Part shown: positions 1 to 8,699 of the stretch, one piece after another
Layout of the letters: each line of letters starts with the position of its first letter
Numbering within the stretch: position 1 is the first letter of the stretch
Assembly: GCA_963785755.1 (NCBI GenBank)
Contig: CAWAXG010000013.1
Span: forward strand, 248,001-312,000
DNA: 64,000 nucleotides
Direction of reading: 5' to 3'
Source of the DNA: JACCXG01 sp963785755
GTDB lineage: Bacteria; Acidobacteriota; Vicinamibacteria; Vicinamibacterales; 2-12-FULL-66-21
Notes under the pieces: model-generated
Told to the model about the DNA's origin: nothing
The model's input: the letters and a program-made list of their open reading frames with translations, nothing else
Database searches by the model: none
Made by a program: the position numbers and the translations under genes

Positions 1-1642
1 GCGGCCCCGCCGACGCACTGCGCGCGAGCTTCTCGAGCTCAGCGCCAAATCCGGCGCCCATAGTCGTCTTCACTCGCTCGATCGCGTCCCAGCCCCAGCT
101 CGAAAGCGGCTGCGGTTGCCGGACGACCGCGAGGATCCCGGTCATGTCGGGCTGCGCGGGCTTCGCGCCGGTCCAGGTGACCTTGTACAAGCCGCCCTGC
201 CCGGCGGCGCCGCCAGTCGTCAGATAGACGTTGCCGTCGGGGCCGACTTCGAGATCGCTGATCGGCATCGGCTCGCCATGGAGGAACTCGGCCAGGTCTT
301 CACGGCCCTTGTAGGTGCCGCCGGCGGGCGTCAACGCCGTGTAGAGCAGGCGGCCGCGCGACCAGTCCGCTTCGAACAGGCTGTCGAAGAAGCTCGCCGG
401 ATAGGCGTAGCTCTGATAGAACTCGACGCCCACGGGCGATCCGCGGCGCAGATGCCGCAGGGCGGGGATGGTGTCGAAGTATTCGTCCTGGAACTTGCCG
501 GTGCCGTTGCGATACCCCGCATCGCCGCCCGGAATCATGTGAATCGTCCGCACCTCGCGATACCACGGCGCGTTGACGTCCCACTCCATGTCGCTGTCGA
601 ACGTGAACGCCTCGCCTGCGAGGTTGTAGGCAAAGTCGTACGGATTCCGCATGCCGCTGAAGAACAGGCTGAACTTGTTGCCTGGCTGGAGGCGCCACAC
701 CGTGGCATGCACGCCGATGCGCGTGCTGTTGCCGAACCGCGGATCGTTGAACTGCGGCAGGAACTGGCGCTCCTCGACGTTCTGCCAGTTCGGCGAGCTC
801 TCCTTGTCCACCGCGTTGTCGTTCGCGTCGGTCGGCGACGTCCGCGCCCCGACGTAGGTGTTGTTGCCGATGAGGTGCATGATGCTCCCGTCAGGGCCGC
901 GCCGGATGGCGTGCGGACCGTGGTCGCCCATGCCGTTCGAGTGGTAACCCTGCAGGCGCTCGATCGTATCCATCACGTCGTCGCCGTTCTTGTCCTGCAG
1001 CTTGTAGAAGCCGGGATATCCGCGAGCCGGCAGCTGGTTCTGCCCGCCGCGTCCGCCGGGTCCCTGCTGTCCCCGGCCGCCCGGATCGGCGCCCGCCTGC
1101 TGCCCGCCGCGGCCCCGACCCGTGTCAGGCGGCAGCGGCGGATCGCCGGCCACCTCACCGCGGCAGTTCGCATACAGCGTGGTCCGGCTCTCGTAGAAGA
1201 GCCCGTGGCACGTGTTCAGCTGCTCGGCGACGATCTTCTCGCCTTCGAAAATGCCGTCGCGGTTCTCATCGAGAAGGACGCGCGGCGAGCTGCCGCTGCC
1301 GGAGCTGCTCTGCGACACCACGGGCCGTCCCTGGGGGTCGAACGTCACGACGATGTAGGACTCGGCCTTCTCCGCCGGCGTGACGCGCTCGATCTTGAAG
1401 CCAGGCAGCAGCGCGAACGGAGAACCAGGCGGGAACGGCTGATCCTGGGCCCGCTCGGGCGATGGTTTCTGCTGCTGCCAGGCTTCAGGCAAGCCTGCGA
1501 ACAACGCCAACACTGCAAGACCGAGGCTGAAGTTTCTTGGCAGAGTGCATGCGGTAGCTCCAAAGCCCAATACCAGAAAACGATTGCGCTTCGCGCCACA
1601 CGACGGCACGACGTCACGACGGCCACGAAGAGTTTCGCTCAT
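1..1642 (-). CDS. Secreted dehydrogenase-like beta-propeller protein, 3' end beyond window
   Basis: Open reading frame running off the left edge, so the C-terminus is missing. The visible part resembles the PQQ-type sugar/L-sorbosone dehydrogenase-like beta-propeller proteins (DUF7133, PVC-type) of Acidobacteria and Planctomycetes. Seen: repeated propeller-like segments such as RNPYDFAYNLAGEAF and DLEVGPDGNVYLTTGG, and a low-complexity Gly/Arg/Gln linker around 1040-1120. The start is doubtful. The in-frame ATG at 1642 lies inside a dispersed palindromic repeat. A better start, ATG at 1550 with GGAGCT 7 nt upstream, is one frame off, and a single indel in the A-run near 1535 would join it to a signal peptide containing LGLAVLALFAG. 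Likely periplasmic oxidation of a sugar or alcohol; substrate unknown. The neighbouring DUF1080 protein and c-type cytochrome fit such a pathway. Confidence 0.6.
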   Translation of the reverse strand, partial: MSETLRGRRDVVPSCGAKRNRFLVLGFGATACTLPRNFSLGLAVLALFAGLPEAWQQQKPSPERAQDQPFPPGSPFALLPGFKIERVTPAEKAESYIVVTFDPQGRPVVSQSSSGSGSSPRVLLDENRDGIFEGEKIVAEQLNTCHGLFYESRTTLYANCRGEVAGDPPLPPDTGRGRGGQQAGADPGGRGQQGPGGRGGQNQLPARGYPGFYKLQDKNGDDVMDTIERLQGYHSNGMGDHGPHAIRRGPDGSIMHLIGNNTYVGARTSPTDANDNAVDKESSPNWQNVEERQFLPQFNDPRFGNSTRIGVHATVWRLQPGNKFSLFFSGMRNPYDFAYNLAGEAFTFDSDMEWDVNAPWYREVRTIHMIPGGDAGYRNGTGKFQDEYFDTIPALRHLRRGSPVGVEFYQSYAYPASFFDSLFEADWSRGRLLYTALTPAGGTYKGREDLAEFLHGEPMPISDLEVGPDGNVYLTTGGAAGQGGLYKVTWTGAKPAQPDMTGILAVVRQPQPLSSWGWDAIERVKTTMGAGFGAELEKLARSASAGP

Positions 1643-1692
1643 GTCTTCGTCGTGCCGTAGTGCCTTCGTGCCCTCGTGCGGCGCGTTAGCGC
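1586..1692. repeat. Dispersed palindromic repeat, family A, copy 1
   Basis: About 107 bp bounded by GCGCTTCGCGCC on the left and GCGCGTTAGCGC on the right. Inside, ACGACGGCACGACG-type words on the left face their reverse complements (CGTCGTGCCGTAGTGCC) on the right, so the whole can fold into a long imperfect hairpin. A second copy in the same orientation lies at 11290-11400. The nominal start codon of the leftmost gene falls inside it, which makes that start suspect. Confidence 0.75.
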
Positions 1693-1737
1693 TCAAACTC
1701 CCGGATGTGAGACGTTGCTGTTCGCCGTTATCGACGT

Positions 1738-2673
1738 TTACTTCAACTTGATCGCAACGTTCCTGATCTCGAGCTTCATGGGCGGTCCGACATGCAGCTG
1801 GAACCCGATCAGACCGCCGAGCGACCGTCCTTTCAGGTCATCGTCGATGCAGACGGCGGTGGTGTGTCCGTTGACGATGTGCACGAGCGTGCCGCCGCGC
1901 GCGATCAGGTGGAACTGATTCCAGTCGTTCGGCTTGAACGTGGCGGCGAGCTGCTCGGGCGATTCGAGCACCCCGACACGTCCCTTCGTGCCGTCCGGCG
2001 CGATGTAGGACACGGTGCCGCGGTCGGTGAGGAACCCGCGTCCCGCCTCCTCGTAGAGGTGACCCGGATACCGGTTCTCGAAATCCATGTCCATCTGGTA
2101 TCCGCCGAGCCGCCAGGCGTGGCCGTTTTCACCCGGCGGCAGCAGCTTGCTGCGGTACTGGATGCCGCTGTTGCCGGCGCTCATGCGGATTTCCGCCTTC
2201 AGCTCGAAGTCACCGGGCGTCCCGCCGCGCCAAATCAGGAACGTGTTCGGTCCGACGACCTTCTCGGGCGAGCTTTCGCCGATGATGACGCCGTTCTCCA
2301 CGCGCCAGAACTTCGGATCGCCGTCCCAGTCCTGGAATCGCGAGACCTGCGCACCGCCCAACCCGCCGCGCCCGCGACCCCGGCCGCCTTCAGCCGGGGG
2401 GGTCTGCTCAGCCGCCTTCTTCGCCGCTTCCTGTGCGGCGCGCGCGGCCTGCTCACCCGGAGCCAGGCTCTTGCCGTCGAACATGCTGTCGAAGCTGGTG
2501 CGATCTTCGAACGCGAGCGCGGGCACCACCGGCCCGCCGCGACCGCCTCCGCCACCACCGCGGCCTCGGCCGCCGGGCTGACCAGCCGGAGGCTGCTGAC
2601 CCTGGGCGGGCGCAGGTTGCGCGGCACCCTGCGGCTGCTGCGCTGACGTGACCGCCAAGCCTGGCACGTGCAT
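1738..2673 (-). CDS. DUF1080 (3-keto-disaccharide hydrolase-like) secreted protein
   Basis: 311 residues. The second half (about residues 110-311) is a DUF1080 jelly-roll domain of the type now linked to 3-keto-glycoside hydrolysis and to concanavalin-like glycan binding. Recognisable parts are FWRVENGVIIGES, FELKAEIRMSAGNSGIQYRS and GGYQMDMDFENRYPGHLYEE. Residues 10-60 form a Gly/Arg-rich linker (PGGRGRGGGGGGRGG), as in the upstream gene. ATG 2673 gives a short leader (MHVPGLAVTSAQQ). The frame continues upstream into hydrophobic NVRTLALAI without an ATG, while another frame offers ATG 2759, so a small indel may have cut off the signal peptide. Probably periplasmic and acting with the flanking dehydrogenase-like protein and cytochrome; the exact substrate cannot be read. 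Confidence 0.75.
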   Translation of the reverse strand: MHVPGLAVTSAQQPQGAAQPAPAQGQQPPAGQPGGRGRGGGGGGRGGPVVPALAFEDRTSFDSMFDGKSLAPGEQAARAAQEAAKKAAEQTPPAEGGRGRGRGGLGGAQVSRFQDWDGDPKFWRVENGVIIGESSPEKVVGPNTFLIWRGGTPGDFELKAEIRMSAGNSGIQYRSKLLPPGENGHAWRLGGYQMDMDFENRYPGHLYEEAGRGFLTDRGTVSYIAPDGTKGRVGVLESPEQLAATFKPNDWNQFHLIARGGTLVHIVNGHTTAVCIDDDLKGRSLGGLIGFQLHVGPPMKLEIRNVAIKLK

Positions 2674-2993
2674 GATCGCCAGCGCGAGCGTCCGAACGTT
2701 GCCGCCATGGCCGCGGCCATTGCCGGTCCGAAGGTAGGCTGTTTCGAACGCCTTCTCATCTTTGTCCTCGCTGCGTCGGACGCTCGGCAGTCCCGGGCGC
2801 CTGGGAATGAAGTGTGCTCACGCCCTGCTCACTGGAGCAGCGTCGCCGCACAGCCGGAATACGACACAAACGAGCCACGCGTTAGCCTGGTCGTCCGATC
2901 CTCGACCCGTGTGAACTCGTGAACCCCTGAACCCCTGAACCCTCTGAACCCTCCCTGAACCCTTGAACCCGAGCCCTTACCGAGCGCGCGTAC
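2674..2993. repeat. Intergenic region with tandem GAACCC(CT) units
   Basis: No gene is seen here. Between 2921 and 2970 the word GAACCC recurs at 8-11 base intervals (gaacccct, gaacccct, gaaccctct, gaaccctccct, gaacccttgaaccc). It is a degenerate tandem repeat with no unique spacers, so it is not a CRISPR. It lies between the ends of the DUF1080 gene promoter region and the TonB receptor. Confidence 0.55.
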
Positions 2994-3027
2994 ATGCCAA
3001 CAGGCGCCTGAGGGCGCCTGTTGGCAT
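2994..3027 (-). terminator. Perfect 15-bp hairpin after the TonB receptor
   Basis: ATGCCAACAGGCGCC (2994-3008), loop TGAG, then its exact reverse complement (3013-3027). It lies 68 bp beyond the stop codon of the TonB receptor gene. There is no T-run on either side, so it may work as an RNA 3'-end stabiliser or a Rho-assisted stop rather than a classical intrinsic terminator. Confidence 0.55.
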
Positions 3028-3095
3028 CGTCATTCGTGAAGTCCAGACGAGCGATGCTCATCGCCTGCGGGCTTCGTGTAACCGGGGAGCGGCGG

Positions 3096-6000
3096 TCAGA
3101 ACGTGAACCGCGCCCCGAGCTGGATGCGCCGTGCGCTGAACGTGCTGCCGGTGATCCGGCCGAAGTTCGTATCGGTCTGCGCGCCCGTCACGTAGTGGAA
3201 CGTCGCGCTCCGGTCGACGGAGTCGTTGCCGTTCCACTGGTCGGTGTTGAACGCGTTGTAGAGCTCGACGCGGAACTGCAGCCGCCGCGCCCCGCCCATC
3301 GGCACGTGCTTGAAGAACGAGATGTCCCAGTTCATGAAGCCCGGGCTCGAGGTACTCGTCGTTCGTCGAATCGCCCAGCCTGAACTGGTCTGTGGGCGGT
3401 CCGATGCACTCGGTCCGGAACTGGCGGTCGAACGTCCGCTCGCCGCGCGGCAGGTTCGGATCGCACAGGATGTTCGACGCGGCTGCCGCCGCCGTTGATG
3501 GCGCCCTGTCCGGACAGCGCACCGGTCGGGACGCCCGTGTACCCGTACGAAAGGTTCGTATAGGTGCCGCTCAGCATCGACGTGATGCCCGAGACCTGCC
3601 AGTTGTCCGCCAGCGCCTTTACGAAGGCGTTGTTCCATTTCTTGCTGAGGTTCGGCACTTCGTACGAGTAGTTGATGTTCAGCGTGTGCGGCCGGCGGCC
3701 GCCCTGGTTGTAGTTCCGCGCGCGGTTGTCGGACACGAACGGGTCGATCGCGCCGAGGTTCTTGTTCGAGATTTGATACGTGTACGCCACGCTCACCGTG
3801 AGGCCGTCCGCCGAGCGGCGGCGGTTCACCGCAAACTGCAGCGAGTGATAGTCCGCGAAGCCTTCATAGGTGCGCTGCGTGATGCTCGCGTACCCCTGGA
3901 TGGGACGGAGCAGATCGTCAGGTAAGCGGCTGCGGCTGGCCGCCGACCACGTTGGTCGGATCCAGATTCTGCGATTGATAGGTGTAGCCGTACGGCCGGC
4001 CGTTGATCGGCCGATCCACACGCTGCTTCCGCGCGGCATTGCCGACGTAGGCGGCGTCGCCGACGAGATTCCAGCCGATGTCGCGCTGCACGCCCGCGCT
4101 CCAGTTGTGCACGGTCGGCGGATTGAACGGATCGATGTAGCGGACACGCCGGTCGGCGTCGCGGTCAACGGGCTGGCGAGCAGCTCGTTGATCGTCGTGT
4201 AGTTGGTCGTGTAGGTGTTGAGCAGCGGCGGCAGCTCGACGAGATCGAGAATGTTGTCGTCGTTGTACCGATCGTAGAACGTCCCTGCGCCGGCGCGCAC
4301 CGAGGTCTTGCCGTCGCCCGTCACGTCCCACGCAAACCCGATGCGCGGCGCCAGACGGAACGGGTTCGACTCCTGCGGCGTGCCCTCGAACACCTGCATG
4401 CCGTTGATGAAGTTCCCCGAGTTCGGCACCAGGCGGCCGAGATAGACCAGCGGGAGGATCTCGCCGGTTGAGCGGGTTCACGCGCCCGACGCCCCTGAGC
4501 CGTCGAGATCGGCTGATACAGATCCGGCGCAGCGCTGGGCACCCACTGCTCGGGATTGAACACCGCGACGTCGTCGCCGTCGCTCTGCGTCGGCGTGATG
4601 TAGTAGAAGCGCAGCCCCGCGTCGATCGTGAAGTTTGACCGGACACGCCAGTTGTCCTGCACGTACCACTCGGTGTTGATGAACTTGCCGTGCGCGTCAG
4701 GATGCCCGTCGGACTCCTGGTACTGGGTGACGGCACCGAGCAGCGCGTTGGCGTAGCCGACGTTCGTGTTGAGCGGGTTCGAACCGTCGTTGTTGAAGCT
4801 GAACGCGCCGTTGAACGTCGACGAACGCTGGGCCGGGCGCGTCGTGTGCTCGACGAACAGGCCGGTCTTGATGTTGTGGCTGCCGCTGATTTTGGTGATG
4901 TTGCCGGAGAAATTCCACAGCGTGTTGTAGCCGAAGAACGGCCAGCGGCTCTCGACGTTGAACTGTGCAATATCCCCGGGAGGGCCTCCGCCGAACGTCG
5001 CCTGCGGCATGAGGTTGTCCGGGTTCGCCGAGGGGAAGAACTGCCGGAGGCCGGGCAGGACCACGGTCCGGTCGTTGTTGGTTTTGGCCGCGTCGTCCAG
5101 CGCGCTCGTGTACTGGTGCGCCCAGTTGACGCCGACCGTCAACTCCGAATAGAGCGACGGGCTGAAGGTGTGAAGCAGAGTGTTGACAATGCCGAAGGTG
5201 TCAATCTCGTACTTGCTCGGTTGCTGCGGCCAGCCTGCAGTCGTTGATCCGAGGAACGACACGCCGCCGGCACGCTTCTCGTAGCCGAACTGCACGCGCG
5301 AGTAGAACGTGGTCTTGTCGGCGACGTTCCAGTCCATGCGCAGCACCTGGTCGTTGCGCGGCCAGTCCTGCACCGTCTGGAACGTGTAGTTGTACTGGTT
5401 GCGGCCCGTCGGATCGACGGCATTCGGCGGCGGGAACAGGTTGAGGAGCGACCGGCCGAGCGAGTCGATCCGGTTAGCCGGGATCACGTTGTTCGGCGAA
5501 GCACGCGGGACCGCCGGCCGTGGCACTGCAGTTGCCGGCGAGCTGCGGGTCGCGGATGAAAATCAAGGACCCGTCCGCCGCCCGTGTCTGCGAGAAGTCG
5601 CCGTTGCGCTCGAGGGCTGTCGGCATGCGGCGCTGGTTCAGGCTGCCGGGATCCGTGCGCGACAGGAGGTCCTGGGACCAGAAGAAGAACAGCTTGTTGC
5701 GCTGCCGGTTGAAGTTGGTGCCGGGCATCAGCACCGGGCCGCCCAGCGTCCACGCCGTGTTGTCGAACGTGTAGTGCGGCGGGTCGCACTGGGTCCCGGC
5801 CTGCTCGCACTGCACGCGGCGCAGGTACTCGTTGCCGTTCCACGAATCGTCCCGCTTGTAGAAGGCCGCGCTGCCGTGGAAATCCTTCGAGCCGCTCCGG
5901 GTCACGACGGTGATCGTCGCGCCGGAGCTGCGGCCGTACTCGGCCTGGAAGTTCGAGGTCTGCACCCGCACTTCGGCGATCGAATCGAGCGCCGGCGCCG

Positions 6001-6635
6001 CGTAGTTGCCGCTGTTCGAGCCGGTGTCCTTGTTGGTCACGCCGTCGTAGGAGAAGTTGAAGCCGCCGCTGCGGCCGTTGATCGAGAGGCCGCCCATGCT
6101 GCCCCATCCGGGCGCTTCGCGCGCGCTGGTGTCGATGACACCGGGCAGCAGCTTCAGATAGCCGGCGAAGTCGCGTCCCTTGAGCGCGATGTCCTCGATC
6201 TGGTCGCGATCGACCAGGCCGGAGCGCGCCGCGTTGTTGGTCTGGATGAGCGAAGCTTCGCTGGTGACGGTGACGGTTTCCTGCAGGCCGCCAACCTCGA
6301 GCGAGATCTGACGCAGCCCGACGCGTTCAGTGGCGCCGAGGACGATGCCCTTCTGTTCGTATGTTTTGAAGCCTTGCACGGTGACCGTCAGGTCGTACGT
6401 GCCTGCGAGGAGATCGGGGAACACGAACGCGCCGTCCGGCCCGGTGATGGCCTCGCGGGTGGCGTTGGTGCCGGCATTGGTGATGGCCACGGTGGCGCCT
6501 GGCAATACGCCGCCACCCGAATCCGCGACTGTTCCCGAGATCTGCCCCGTCAGCCCCTGCGCGAGCAGATGACCCGGGATGCAGAGCGCGAGCAACGCAA
6601 GAGCGAGCCCGACCCGGCGGAGACTATGTCTCACG
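3096..6635 (-). pseudogene. TonB-dependent receptor with carboxypeptidase-regulatory domain, about six frameshifts
   Basis: Outer-membrane beta-barrel of the acidobacterial OMP type. The start is GTG at 6635, preceded by GGAGGAGGG 4 nt upstream, giving signal peptide RRVGLALALLALCIPGHLLAQ. Next come an Ig-like carboxypeptidase-regulatory domain (ISGTVADSGGGVLPGATVAI), a plug (RSGLVDRDQIEDIALKGRDF) and the barrel, ending in the typical aromatic terminus RIQLGARFTF. The protein would have about 1,180 residues, normal for the family. The reading frame changes near 5490, 4470, 4140, 3920, 3490 and 3350, and protein similarity resumes in the new frame each time. No segment is obviously missing. 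This may be real decay or assembly indels; nearby intact genes argue against uniformly poor sequence. The ligand is unknown, possibly an oligosaccharide given its neighbours. Confidence 0.8.
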
Positions 6636-6980
6636 ATTCCCTCCTCCATTTGCGGTTCCGCATGCCGACGGCGTCGAGGCTTGTCAGGCCACCGACTGCA
6701 CAAAATCCCGGCGACATGCCGCGCGTACCGCGGAGGGTACGCGGGCACCCTTGACGTGTCAAAGAAGTGTCGCTTTTGTTTCGGGCTTTTGCGCTGACAA
6801 ACGGCGCTTTACCGATAAAGTTTGAGTATTTTTCTCTAAACAGAGGGGTCACGCCCGGGCCTGATCCCGAGCCGATTTCACAGTGCAGAACGGAGCCCCT
6901 CCGGAAGCCGCAATGGATGAGCGGGGAACGGGCGATTATCGGCCAGAAAACCGCGGAAACGGCGAGAACAGGGACCGCGC
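6636..6980 (-). promoter_or_regulatory. TonB receptor upstream region with palindromes
   Basis: 345 bp without a gene. A 12-bp perfect palindrome TTGACGTGTCAA occurs at 6751-6762, and an 8-bp inverted repeat CGCGTACC/GGTACGCG at 6722-6743, both about 90-125 bp upstream of the receptor start. On the minus strand the palindrome contains TTGACA, which could be a -35 element with TACCCT 17 nt downstream as a poor -10. The stretch 6760-6850 is locally A+T richer than its surroundings. This may be the operator and promoter of the receptor. Confidence 0.4.
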
Positions 6981-7544
6981 CTACTTGGCGGGGGCCGGCG
7001 CCAGCGTGAACGCGAGCAGATCCGCGACCTGCTGCTGTGTCATCCCGTCGAGCAGTCCCTCGGGCATCAGGGACGCCGTCGACGCAGCCCGATTCTTGAT
7101 CTGTCCTTTCGGCACCGCCACCGGTTTGTCCGGGTTCTCCGCCGTGCGGACCTGTACCGCCGCTGCGGTTTCGCGCACGATCACGCCGGTGACGATCTTG
7201 CCGTCATTCAACTCGAACATTTCAGCCTGGTACTGGTCGGAGATCACTTTGGAGGGCCACAGGATCGAGTCGAGCACGTCGGCCTTCTTGAACCGGCTCG
7301 CAATCGTCGTGAGATCGGGCCCGACGTCCTTGCCGATGGCGCCGAACCGGTGGCAGGTGGCACACTGTTTTTCGTAGAGCGCCCGCCCGGCCTCGGCGTT
7401 TCCGCCTTTCTCATCCTTGGCGTGATAGTCGCGGATCTGCTCCGGCGTCATCTTCGGCGCCGGCGTCTGGGGGTGTGCCATCACGCTTGCGAAACCGGCC
7501 ACGCAGAGGCCGGCGAGTGTCAGTGCTGCGCTGGTTCGAATCAT
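6981..7544 (-). CDS. Secreted c-type cytochrome (PVC-type heme-binding domain)
   Basis: 187 residues with signal peptide MIRTSAALTLAGLCVAGFAS. A single heme-attachment motif, KQCATCH, lies near residue 60, followed by RFGAIGKDVGPDLTTIASRF and DILWPSKVISDQYQ-like sequence. This matches the C-terminal heme-binding domain (TIGR02603 type) that in other bacteria is fused to dehydrogenase-like propellers. Here it is a separate small protein, probably taking electrons from a periplasmic dehydrogenase such as the one at the left edge. The distal methionine could be in AEMFEL or LMPEGL; this cannot be settled from sequence. Confidence 0.85.
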   Translation of the reverse strand: MIRTSAALTLAGLCVAGFASVMAHPQTPAPKMTPEQIRDYHAKDEKGGNAEAGRALYEKQCATCHRFGAIGKDVGPDLTTIASRFKKADVLDSILWPSKVISDQYQAEMFELNDGKIVTGVIVRETAAAVQVRTAENPDKPVAVPKGQIKNRAASTASLMPEGLLDGMTQQQVADLLAFTLAPAPAK

Positions 7545-7636
7545 GAGGGTCCCCGATTATGTGCGACCGAATGCGGCAGGCCCTTCGATGATACGCCATC
7601 GGTCGTGATTCAGTGCGGCGAGGTGTGCGGTTGGTC

Positions 7637-7758
7637 ACGAGTCGCGGATCCTCGCGGATCTTCAGCGGTCGTCTGCACGACCGCTCGCGACGCGCGGATC
7701 GGAACGCTCGCCGCTGTGCCCGAGAATCCGCGGAAATCCGCGCTAATCCGCGACTCGT
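7637..7758. repeat. Inverted repeat with perfect 13-bp outer arms
   Basis: ACGAGTCGCGGAT (7637-7649) faces its exact reverse complement ATCCGCGACTCGT (7746-7758). Inside, GCGGATC and ATCCGCG words recur several times, so the element can fold into nested hairpins. It lies between the cytochrome gene and eboC. It is probably a dispersed intergenic palindrome; no second copy was seen in this window. Confidence 0.6.
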
Positions 7759-7794
7759 CTGGGTTTTCGGAAGCAGTTGGCAGCGCTTCGTGTT

Positions 7795-8676
7795 ATGCAG
7801 ACCTCAATAATGCTTCGAGGAGTAATTCAGCTGCTGCGCCCCGCAAACGTCGTGACCGCGCTCGCCGATGTCCTCGCCGGCGTCGCGGTAGCCGGCCTCG
7901 AGCACAGGCGCATGCTGCCCTGGCTGCTCCTCGCCACCGCCTGCCTCTACGCGGGCGGGGTCGTCTTGAACGACTTCTTCGACCGGCACACGGATCGCGT
8001 CGAACGTCCGGAACGGCCGATCCCCTCGGGCCGCGTCCCGGCGGCCGCGGCGGCGGTTCTGGGCGGCGTCCTGCTGCTGGCGGGGTGGATCGCCGCGTCG
8101 CACCACGCGACACGCGAGGCCGGACAGGTCGCGCTCGCGATCGTGATCGCCGTTGTCGTCTACGACGCGTGGGGCAAGCGATCGCCGTGGCTCGGTCCGC
8201 TCAACATGGGGCTGTGCCGCGCCCTGAACCTGCTGCTCGGCGTCGCGGCGGCGCCGGCGGCGCTGGCGGAGGCATGGCCGCTCGCGGCGATTCCGCTGCT
8301 CTACATCGCAGGGGTGACAGCCTTGAGCCGCGGCGAAGTGCACGGCGGCACCGGCAGGGTCGCGGCGATGGCTTTGATATCCTTGAGCGCCGCGATGCTC
8401 GGACTGACGCTGGTGGCGCTGCGATCCGGCGTCAATGCGGTGCCGGCCTTGATTCTCGTTTCGGCGCTGGCGTGGCGCGTGATGCCGGCCTTCGTGGACG
8501 CACGGCGGCGGCCCGAGCCTGCCGTCATCCGGAGCGCGGTCAAACGCGGCGTGCTGTCGCTGGTGCTGGTGGACGCGACGATCGGGGCTGCGTACGCGGG
8601 ACCGACATATGCGGCAGTAATTCTCGCGACCGCGGTCGTCGCCGGCCTGCTGGCGCGATGGTTCGCGGTTACCTGA
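7795..8676 (+). CDS. eboC: UbiA-like prenyltransferase family protein EboC
   Basis: 293 residues, almost entirely hydrophobic helices. The first aspartate-rich UbiA motif is NDFFDRHTDRVERPERPIPSGR, shown here as NDFFDRHTD followed by RPIPSGR; these residues bind Mg-prenyl diphosphate in UbiA enzymes. The second loop (YDAWGKRSPWLGPLNMG) keeps only part of the usual motif. The assignment to EboC rests on length and on its neighbours (eboD, eboB, eboE, eboF). In cyanobacteria the ebo genes are reported to help move a precursor to the periplasm during scytonemin synthesis; the substrate here is unknown. ATG 7810 is an alternative start and matches usual EboC N-termini (LLRPANVVTALADVLAG). eboD follows 23 bp later. 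Confidence 0.8.
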   Translation: MQTSIMLRGVIQLLRPANVVTALADVLAGVAVAGLEHRRMLPWLLLATACLYAGGVVLNDFFDRHTDRVERPERPIPSGRVPAAAAAVLGGVLLLAGWIAASHHATREAGQVALAIVIAVVVYDAWGKRSPWLGPLNMGLCRALNLLLGVAAAPAALAEAWPLAAIPLLYIAGVTALSRGEVHGGTGRVAAMALISLSAAMLGLTLVALRSGVNAVPALILVSALAWRVMPAFVDARRRPEPAVIRSAVKRGVLSLVLVDATIGAAYAGPTYAAVILATAVVAGLLARWFAVT

Positions 8677-8699
8677 CGCGGTCAGTGAATCTTCACGGC

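Noticed and set aside
116..1660. 514-codon plus-strand open frame at the left edge
   Set aside because: The minus-strand frame shows beta-propeller sequence and the plus frame only low-complexity Val/Arg-rich translation.
2911..2970. GAACCC array as a CRISPR or telomere-like array
   Set aside because: Units are 8-11 bases with no unique spacers of constant length and no cas genes nearby.
7350..8699. Upstream extension of eboD to 837 codons
   Set aside because: The extension covers eboC in another frame and the cytochrome 5' region, with no similarity to dehydroquinate synthase. ATG 8700 begins the conserved part.
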